Shown: positions 57,531 through 64,000 of the stretch, in pieces
Position numbering within the stretch: the stretch's first letter is position 1
Layout: each line of letters starts with the position of its first letter
Assembly (NCBI GenBank): GCA_907163375.1
Contig: CAJQUW010016909.1
Span: forward strand, 309,964 to 373,963
DNA from: Prostheceraeus crozeri
Taxonomy: Eukaryota > Platyhelminthes > Polycladida > Euryleptidae
Length of the DNA: 64,000 bases
Reading direction: 5' to 3'
Translations under genes and position numbers: made by a program
The notes under the pieces: generated by a model
The model's database searches: none
What the model was told of the DNA's origin: nothing
What the model saw: only the letters and a program-made list of their open reading frames with translations

Positions 57531-59483
57531 GAGCTATCGGACTGTTTTAATCGCTCTTGACAAACTCTAAACCACTGCCGGCCGTAAGACTTGCTTACGA
57601 TGTCCTTTCCTCCTCCGGTTTTCGTGAGATGTGCGTCAAGGTCCACGTTGTAGTCACTCCTCACAGTACTAGGGAGAGGAGCCTTAGGAACATGCGGCTG
57701 GGATAAACTGGAGTGTGTTGGTGAGGAAGGAGCTGCTGGCTGGGATAGGAGGTGTTGGAGAGGAAGGAGTTTGCGGCTGGGATAGGTGTTTGGAGGCGAA
57801 GGACTGGGACTAAGCAGCAGAGGATATCAGCTTGCATAGAGGATGGGGCCAAAGTCATCATCCGGCGCTGACAATGGTAGGTGGACATTCCAGCTAGGAC
57901 TAGACGCCAGTCGGAATGTTGGAGAATGAGATCTCCGCTTGCAGACGCAAACATCACGGAGTCCTAGTAATTGAAAGGAACAATTGTTTATCATTCCCAT
58001 TTACCATTTTTTTGACATTAATTAGATACAAATGGTGAATTCTCCGCTCTTACCTGGCAATCCTGCTGGATTGCGGTTTCTCATGGATCGGATCCACTTC
58101 CGCCTTGTTAGGAGTTTCAGCGCGATCCGAATCATTCTGAAAGACAGAAATTAATCAATTGTAGACGAATATATAAATAATAAAGTGTGTTTTATAATAA
58201 ATTTTAATGAAAACAATTCTGATACACATGGCAGTTAACCAGTCCGATATATACTTACATTGTATCATCAGAATTCAATCATCTTATACGTCGGAAGAGG
58301 ACTGTCGAGGTATGAAGTCGCTGAAGTTGTGGCTTCATCCTGCGGATGAGGAGTCCGAATGCGCTGCCTCCATCCTGATGAACTCGCCGGAATCGAGTAC
58401 GGATTCTCCGTTGCTTTCTCCTCATTGTCCTCTACCGACGTTGTTTTTTTTTGGTCGCCGGCGTAGACAAGAAGCTTCTGTGGTGCTTCTTCAAGCGACA
58501 GAGATCGCATAGACTGCAACAGAAAAATATGATGACAAGTTTGCAACTCATTGACGAAGTATGTATGTTTTTAAAAATACTTGATGCATTTTCAGTTATT
58601 GTTGACTGAGACCTAGTAATGACACTTACGGGACTCGAAGGTAGTCTGCTCCTCGGTGAAGATAAGCGCGGAATTTTCGGGCAGCTTTGAACACTAGGAA
58701 ACAGCCTGAAAGTAGGAAAAATTCATGTTTAATTTCACATTGAGAACTAATAAATAAAACTGAAATGCTTACATTTCGCAATTTTTCGACCACTGCATCC
58801 TCATTAGTCTTTGTCGGGTGAGGTAGCTCACTCTGCAAATGTTTAAGCAATGTTGATTTACTTTATGTATAGAAATAATTAAATTAGTCAATAAATAATT
58901 ACATCTTTTAGTGAGCGAACAGTTTTTCTTCTGAACCAACACCTTGGATCTCTTCGGTGGGGGCATCTGTACATCATCAAATGTTAAACAACATATAATA
59001 ATTTAATACATAATGAAGTAGTATTTTTTTTTTACTGCTGTGAGCCAGTTATTCCGTTGAAACTAGCATGTAGAATGGATGGCACTCACCTCACAATCAC
59101 TAAAAGTCTCATCGATGAGACAAGCGACTTTCCCGAGACCTTAGGAAATTTCCTCTTAGGAACTCGCGACTTTGAGGTTTTTTTTTTCCTTTGGAGCAGG
59201 GGTTCACTTCATCCAACTGGGAAAGCACGCCTTCAGTCGGTCGATCCTTCCTCAAAAAGACGCTCCAACCTTCTTTTTTTCTTCTCAACTTTGGAGGTTA
59301 AGTTAATCCCCTTTCCGATCCCGCTATTCCCCTATCCATTTAGTTGAGCACAAGGGGTGTGCTTGACAATGAATGCTTTCGCGGAGTCACTATTCACCTT
59401 CGCATCGCTCTTTTCATACCTCTTGCACGTGAGGCAGTAGAGGTAGGTGCAGTCCTCTCGGAAGGAGCATTCCTTAATCTATG
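57531..59483 (-). CDS. Polinton cargo: minus-strand unit with several exon-like blocks
   Basis: About seven blocks of 60-430 bases, each bounded by AG acceptors and GT donors of good consensus (for example GTGAGT, GTAAGT twice, TTTCAG), lie in a row with introns of 70-125 bases. The first block has a cysteine cluster (ECSFREDC, then YCLTCKRY). Lysine-rich and serine/proline-rich segments follow (SPSPSPPNTYPSRK), and the last block reads SKSYGRQWFRVCQERLKQSD before a stop near 57,531. No domain is recognised. Polinton core genes are usually unspliced, so this is unusual cargo. It may be decayed, and I do not claim a continuous protein. A TATATAAAG motif and a GTGAGT donor near 60,870-60,981 could provide a 5' leader exon. 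Confidence 0.5.
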
Positions 59484-59559
59484 CCCGCTTTTGTTTCGCC
59501 ATGTTTTTATTTAATTCTTTGTGTTCTGGTGAGTTTGAAATGTTTTTGCCTTGAGAGAG

Positions 59560-59960
59560 TTTACTTTAGCTGTTTTTTTTTAAATTTCCCAGATCATGGG
59601 TTTTGGGTTTCGTTTTTTTTTTTTTGTGTTTATTGTTATTTATTTTTTTTTTTATGTTAGTAGTTTTTGCTTGTCGTCTTTGTTTTTGTTCTAAAATTGG
59701 TTTATCCTATTTTATGTGTTTGTAGTTATGTTTTGGTTTTTTTGTTTTTATTATTTTTTTATCTGGTTGTGTTATTGTGTTTTATTTGGGTTACCTCTAT
59801 ATATAATGTATTAAATATAATGTATTTTATTTGGACAGCATAATTATTTTTTTGTTAATTTTTTGTTAATTAATCTTAATTGAATATTGTTTTTTTTTTA
59901 TTTCGGATAGTTTTGGAGGTGTTTTATTGATTTTATGCTTTTTTTATTGTTCTATAGAAT
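59560..59960. repeat. T-rich low-complexity tract
   Basis: Runs of T interrupted by TTGTT, TTTTATTT and TTTATG over about 400 bp. On the minus strand it would be an A-rich intron. No coding content. Confidence 0.7.
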
Positions 59961-60344
59961 TTATGCTTTGTTTTATAATTTTGTTGTATGTCGAACGGGC
60001 AGTTGGCAAGTCTCACAGAAATGTAAGAAGAGCCGTTGCCGTGCGATGCTTTCTTGTCGAACCATTTCTGTAGAGGATAAAAAATTTTATTATAATTTAA
60101 TCTCTTTTTAAATGAGAAATCATTTATGTACCATCTTCAAACCTTTATTAAGTACTAGATTAATATTTGACAAATCTTAAGAATAAATAAAATTTGAAGT
60201 TGAAAATGAAACCGAAAGTCGAAAATTAGAAATTTATTCGAAAAGGGTTAGCTCATAAGAAGAGTTGAAATTTGGAAACTCGTACTTAGCTGATGTACTA
60301 TTATTTAATTTCGAAATTAATTACTCATAATGAAATGAAAGTGA

Positions 60345-60624
60345 AATTTCGAAAATTTCAACCAATCCTCAATTTGTTTAATTAAACAAGTTTGAATTTT
60401 ATACATCTGTTAGCAGATGACAGACTGAATATTTAAAATGGATGAAGGCTTTATTTAGGTATCTTTATTTAGTAAACAAACTGCTGTGATTTCGAAAATT
60501 TCAACCAAACCAACGCTTCAATTTTTTTAATTAAACAAAGCTTGAATTTTATACATCTGTTAGCAGATGACAGACTGAATATTTAAAATGGATGAAGGCT
60601 TTATTAGGTATCTTTATTTATAAA
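60345..60624. repeat. Tandem duplication, unit about 140 bp
   Basis: 60,345-60,484 and 60,490-60,624 share long identical runs, including TATACATCTGTTAGCAGATG and TTTAAAATGGATGAAGGCTT. They differ by a few substitutions and small indels. It is non-coding. Confidence 0.85.
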
Positions 60625-60972
60625 CAAACTGTGAAAATCTTGTTGATTCAAATACACTTACATTTAAACTGATATATTCATGTCTCTCGCTCATACTTAA
60701 TATAGGATGAAAAATTAAAAAAAACATGGTTAATAATATAACATAAAGTGTTCCTATCCTAAAAAAACCCAAGCTTCTATATTTAAAGCAATATTTGGTT
60801 ATAAAAACTTAATAATGTTTCCTACTCCCGAATATCCTATAAAGTAGCACAACATGACAATGAAACTCACTTCAGAATTGTAATAAGAACTGAGAACGGA
60901 GGAACGAAGAGCGACGTCTGTTATGGACACTAAATAATTTGAAAATGAGTGAAAATTCGTTGTGTGCAACTT

Positions 60973-60981
60973 CTTTATATA
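60973..60981 (-). promoter_or_regulatory. TATATAAAG promoter-like motif (minus)
   Basis: Variant of the TATATAAGG motif, facing the exon-like blocks at 57.5-59.5 kb. A GTGAGT donor on the same strand lies about 110 bases downstream. Confidence 0.4.
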
Positions 60982-61303
60982 TGAAATTGACAAAGCAACT
61001 ATGACAAAGACCTTATGACATCACATCCTGGAATTGGTACGGTTAAACAAAATTGATAACTCAAACAAGAATTGGAACAGCTGGTTTATTTTTAACCTTA
61101 GAAATGGAAGTGCCATCATAATGTGTTGAAAGATTTCTACATGTAAACAGTAGAGTGAATTCAAAGTAATATGAACTGATGGACTGATGTATTATTTGAT
61201 ATACATGTTATTATTAATAGTCATATGATGATTCATATTTGAATTGAAGATATAAACGTGTGATTTGAATAGAACATTAAATTTGAATTAAGCGCTAAAT
61301 TTC

Positions 61304-61384
61304 GAAAATTTAAATTTCGCGCCAAAATGTGAATAATCAAATTTAAAGACTTTTTTTCGAAAATTTGAATTTCGCGCCAAAATT
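61304..61384. repeat. Short direct repeat TTTCGAAAATTT...CGCGCCAAAAT
   Basis: A unit of about 30 bases (TTCGAAAATTT, AATTTCGCGCCAAAAT) occurs twice, about 50 bases apart, immediately before the telomere-type array. Confidence 0.7.
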
Positions 61385-61391
61385 AAAATAC

Positions 61392-61528
61392 TAGGGTTAG
61401 GGTTAGGGTTAGGGTTAGGGTTAGGGTTAGGGTTAGGGTTAGGGTTAGGGTTAGGGTTAGGGTTACTGTTAGGGTTAGGGTTAGGGTTAGGGTTAGGGTT
61501 AGGGTTAGGGTTAGGGTTAGGGTTAGGG
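61392..61528. repeat. Interstitial (TTAGGG)n telomere-type array
   Basis: About 22 head-to-tail TTAGGG units cover 137 bp with a single variant (TTACTG) near 61,463. TTAGGG is the telomere repeat of most animals outside arthropods and nematodes. The array is internal to the Polinton right arm. The long minus-strand frame of Asn-Pro repeats read from it is not a gene. Confidence 0.95.
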
Positions 61529-61565
61529 AAGCAAGAAGAGTATTTATGGCACCCGGAACCCATGG

Positions 61566-61660
61566 TAAATAAATTTTCGAGTGCGCGAAGCGCACGAGAA
61601 AATTTATTTACCCTATAATCCGAAAAATTCGAGGGCGCGAAGCGCCCGAGAAATTTTGAG
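61566..61660. repeat. Twin hairpins around GCGCGAAGCGC
   Basis: The first hairpin (about 61,568-61,614) has an arm TAAATAAATTTTC and a stem GTGCGC with a GAA loop. The second (about 61,621-61,660) has GGGCGC, GAA and GCGCCC inside AAATT arms. Both share the GCGCGAAGCGC heart. A poly-C tract and TGTATGAAG repeats follow (61,661-61,712). Confidence 0.75.
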
Positions 61661-61851
61661 GCCCCCCCCCCCGCCGTGTATGAAAGTGTATGAAGTGTAT
61701 GAAGTGTATGAAGGTCAAAGGTCAAGGTCAGGTCTAAGGTCAAGATCAAGTGTAGAGGTTTGTATATTATGATCATTTTTGGTTGTAAAACTTTAAACTT
61801 TGAAAAATTTGTAAACTTAGTCATTTTTGTAAAAAAACTTGGAATTTTTCA

Positions 61852-62175
61852 AGTTGCATACCGATGCATACAACTAGGATTTTTTCATCAAATGGGTACA
61901 TACAATATATCATTCGAATGCTCTTTTCATGCTGATTCTAATGGTGTATTGTATGACACATGTATGACATACACGTATAACTAGAGAGCTACATGTCTTT
62001 AAAGAATGGGCTAAAAACTTAGTGAATTTAAAAATCTAACATTTGTCTGCTTGCATACAGTTGCATACAACTAGGATTTTCCCATCGAATAGGTACATAC
62101 CTTATATCATTCTAAAGGTCTTTTCATTCTCATTCTTATGGTGTCGTGTATGACACATGTATGATATCATCCTGG
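61852..62175. repeat. Diverged tandem duplication, unit about 125 bp
   Basis: 61,852-61,975 and 62,050-62,175 share GCATACAACTAGGATTTT, GGTACATAC, ATATCATTC and TATGACACATGTATGA in the same order. They differ by about 20 percent. Non-coding; older than the duplication at 60.4 kb. Confidence 0.75.
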
Positions 62176-62423
62176 ACTGCTACAAGCATTTTAAAATTAA
62201 CAATGTAACTGTTTCTTTAAAAGTTATATGTTCCTATTTATTTCAAGTTGAAGTCTTCATACTTGATTTTTGTTTCAATTCAGTTATTGAACATCATTAA
62301 TTGTAGATAGTTATTCCCCTTTCCCATTCAGACCTTAATTGAAGACCGATTTGTGAAATGATAAAACAAGTCTGTTCATATATACAAATGAATATTAAAT
62401 AAAGAGATTAAGAAAAAAACACA

Positions 62424-62915
62424 CTAAATGTCATCAAGGTAAGGAAAGGGTACAAGTTTTTTCAAGTCCACTTGCACATGGATCCTGGTCTTCTTGGGCG
62501 CACAGGGACAGCGACGTGGTGTGTCAAGGTCGATGACCGAAAATTCGAGAGCGTTGTGAGGTTCCGCTCGTTCGGCTCCATCCTCATGAACACCCGTTTG
62601 GTGTGATACTTTTTTTTTTCTTTCCGGGGCGTTCTTGACTTTGACCGTGAGCCCCCCCGTCCATAAAGTGGCGTTTCGCATGGACTTCTTATTCATGTGA
62701 CGCCATCGTCTCGATTGATACGTCACTATCTTCATCACTCGAGTATTCGGCGATGCAGGGGCTTGGGTGAACACCCACCGGCTCGTTTGGTGTTGTCGAT
62801 CGCTCCATCGGAGATTGGGGAGGTGTAGTGGTACGTTCCGCCCACTCCACTGGCGAAGTGGTACGATCAAGGGGGCAGTACCGTTCTCAACTGCGGCTTT
62901 CTGTTTGCGATCCAT
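62424..62915 (-). CDS. Polinton right-arm open frame, basic protein of unknown function
   Basis: A 163-residue frame from the ATG at 62,915 (MDRKQKAAVENGTAPLIVPL) is rich in Arg and Lys. It contains NAPERKKKVSHQTGVHED and ends VDLKKLVPFPYLDDI. A TATATAAG motif lies 81-88 bases upstream, and AATAAA on the minus strand lies about 25 bases after the stop, giving a compact transcription unit. No domain is recognised. A second open frame across 62,700-62,880 is Ser/Asp-rich, which leaves the true frame open. Confidence 0.5.
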   Translation of the reverse strand: MDRKQKAAVENGTAPLIVPLRQWSGRNVPLHLPNLRWSDRQHQTSRWVFTQAPASPNTRVMKIVTYQSRRWRHMNKKSMRNATLWTGGLTVKVKNAPERKKKVSHQTGVHEDGAERAEPHNALEFSVIDLDTPRRCPCAPKKTRIHVQVDLKKLVPFPYLDDI

Positions 62916-62995
62916 TTAGACTTGTAGATTTAAAATAATTGTAACTTGTAACGTGAGGATTAGAACCTTTGATAAGAATTGGTACAAAACCTCGA

Positions 62996-63003
62996 CTTAT
63001 ATA
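62996..63003 (-). promoter_or_regulatory. TATATAAG promoter motif (minus)
   Basis: TATATAAG on the minus strand before the frame at 62,915-62,424. It lies 85 bases from the divergent plus-strand motif at 63,088, forming a bidirectional promoter region. Confidence 0.5.
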
Positions 63004-63087
63004 CTTTTTTAAAGAAACAAAGGAAATCCTAACAGCCAATCAGAGAGGTACGGGGGCAAGCGAACTTCCCTAAAGAATATATATAAC

Positions 63088-63097
63088 TATATAAAGG
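63088..63097 (+). promoter_or_regulatory. TATATAAAGG promoter motif
   Basis: TATATAAAGG followed by ATGTCATTGTCC, close to the sequence after the motif at 43,498 (GGACATTGTACC). It lies 56 bases before the ATG at 63,153. Confidence 0.5.
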
Positions 63098-63152
63098 ATG
63101 TCATTGTCCAAACTGTTAAGTACTTATCCTCAACGTTTCCATAAGAAGAAGC

Positions 63153-63470
63153 ATGTCCTCAAAGCCATTATTTTATTTTCAAAATGACAGCCAAGTCATT
63201 ATTGGAGGTCATTTGGACATGACCATGGCATCTCTCTTGCGGCTGCAAAGTGGCCCTTTTAGGTGGAAAACCTTGACCGTATCAGCACTTCAAAGGCGAA
63301 TGGACTACCGTGAAGTGTCCGGTACACGAATGTGACCATGACTTTAGTAAAAATCCGACATTCCATGAGTGGTGTGATGACTTCTTGAAGATCATGGAGT
63401 CGTGCCCAACCCACCGCCCTATCCTCGAGGGACGTGATTTGCACCCGTCATTTATTTTTCACGCTTAAAT
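63153..63470 (+). pseudogene. Polinton right-arm open region with a Cys/His motif
   Basis: The first frame (63,153-63,335) reads SSKPLFYFQNDSQVIIGGHL. An overlapping frame to about 63,468 carries VKCPVHECDHDFSKNPTFHE and then WCDDFLKIMESCPTHRP, a Cys/His-rich pattern resembling a zinc finger. It follows a TATA motif and lies next to the right inverted repeat. It is probably one small accessory gene, broken. Function unknown. Confidence 0.45.
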
Positions 63471-63607
63471 TAAACTTACATTGTAAATATCTTGTCTTTT
63501 CATTTTAAAACATAGTTTCTGGAATTGGTTTTTCTTATTGGGGAGCAAATAAATCTTAACTGCACAGTTAAGTTTCACTTCTATATAGTGATACATTAAA
63601 AATAATT

Positions 63608-64000
63608 GTCTCAATAGTCGCAATTGAGCAAACCCATTCAAATCAAAAAAAAAACAACGGACGTCTATCGGTACGTACCCAAGTGCTCAGAACCAAACCA
63701 CACAAGTTCGATCATAGACGTTCCGAAACACAGTGTACCAAACACATGTACCTATCCAGTAAAACAGATCTCATACAAGTTCTTATTCATACCACTGACA
63801 TATACATGTGCCTATCCATGTGCCTCTCGATAACTAAAGAATACATGTACCTATCCATGTACCTATCCATGTTCCTATTGACCAACACTAAAACTTTACA
63901 TGTAGACCCTATCCATAGTACCTATTGATAACACTAAACTTTTTTACATGTACCTATCCATGTACCTATCCGTGGCAAGTAGGGCACAGTTTTCACTACT
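63608..64000. repeat. Polinton right terminal inverted repeat
   Basis: About 390 bp, inverted relative to 34,963-35,198 plus 42,277-42,386. It contains about four variants of the tandem unit with ACATGTACCTATCCATGTAC. It ends GGGCACAGTTTTCACTACT at the last base of the window and is uninterrupted, so it shows the target site of the 7.1-kb insertion. Confidence 0.92.

Larger units (their letters stand above)
34963..64000. mobile_element. Polinton/Maverick fossil with nested insertions
   Basis: The left end (34,963) starts AGTAGTGAAAACTGTGCCC and the window's last bases are its complement, so both termini are present. The inverted repeats are about 350-390 bp. The interior encodes the diagnostic Polinton set: packaging ATPase, integrase with chromodomain, capsid-type proteins, adenain-like protease and protein-primed DNA polymerase B. 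It spans 29.0 kb, of which 7,076 bp is a later DNA transposon; the rest (about 22 kb) is slightly above the usual 15-20 kb because of a 7-kb right arm of cargo and repeats. Most core genes are broken, with at least a dozen breaks overall. The two inverted repeats differ by roughly 10 percent plus repeat-number changes, so the copy is old. The right target duplication would lie just outside the window. Confidence 0.93.

Noticed and set aside
61713-61752. Repeated AGGTCA-like half sites resembling nuclear-receptor elements
   Set aside because: They form a short degenerate tandem repeat next to other slippage-type repeats, with no gene start nearby; chance is the simpler explanation.
61288-61824. 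A 178-residue minus-strand frame made largely of Asn-Pro repeats, and a Thr-Leu repeat frame
   Set aside because: Both are translations of the TTAGGG array; the repeat has no stop in these frames, so openness carries no information.
1-64000. CRISPR arrays, bacterial operons, ribosome-binding sites
   Set aside because: The DNA is eukaryotic (introns, polyadenylation signals, animal transposons); no regularly spaced short repeats of CRISPR type occur.

Overview
This is animal DNA (AT-rich, spliced genes, TTAGGG repeats), and almost everything recognisable in it is transposable elements. The mix of families (a Polinton, a Sola-type element, BEL/Pao, Penelope-like ends, hAT, Tc1/mariner and several LINEs) fits a marine invertebrate such as an echinoderm. 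That placement is inference; a mollusc or hemichordate cannot be excluded. The only good host-gene candidate is one 86-base minus-strand exon at 10,206-10,291. It has clean splice signals and resembles the start of the DENN region of SBF/MTMR5-MTMR13 proteins. Much of the window may therefore be intron of that gene.

Left part (1-34.9 kb), in order: a minus-strand LINE tail; a non-autonomous hAT (1,435-3,919) with a second hAT nested in it; a LINE endonuclease fragment; a mariner (8,490-9,830); the host exon; a LINE reverse transcriptase; a foldback hAT-like MITE set in another LINE; a Tc1 element split by a 725-bp foldback element (16.4-18.5 kb); a Tc1-like DD34E element with an intact 250-residue frame, inserted in a dispersed repeat whose second copy near 29 kb preserves the empty site; a hAT with its transposase remnant (21,262-22,621); a 6.1-kb Sola-type element with ~550-bp terminal inverted repeats and a spliced transposase (22,656-28,799); a LINE broken by a Penelope-like insert; a BEL/Pao fossil; and a spacerless perfect 206-bp palindrome of Penelope-like sequence (34,055-34,260).

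Right part (34,963-64,000): one Polinton/Maverick fossil, bounded by inverted repeats that begin AGTAGTGAAAACTGTGCCC at each end. Its left inverted repeat is split by a 7,076-bp TA-target DNA element, which itself holds a 1,480-bp hAT. Without that insert the Polinton is about 22 kb. It keeps recognisable packaging ATPase, integrase with chromodomain, capsid-type proteins, adenain-like protease and a long minus-strand protein-primed DNA polymerase B. It also carries cargo: UBA and RING segments like those of inhibitor-of-apoptosis proteins at the left, and in the right arm a minus-strand unit with several small exon-like blocks plus two divergently placed open frames. A TATATAAGG-type promoter motif recurs in front of genes across this element on both strands. 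The right arm also holds about 22 telomere-type repeats, short hairpins and two tandem duplications.

No intact tRNA, rRNA or CRISPR array was seen. Most transposon genes are broken; the cleanest open frame is the DD34E transposase at 19,164-19,916.
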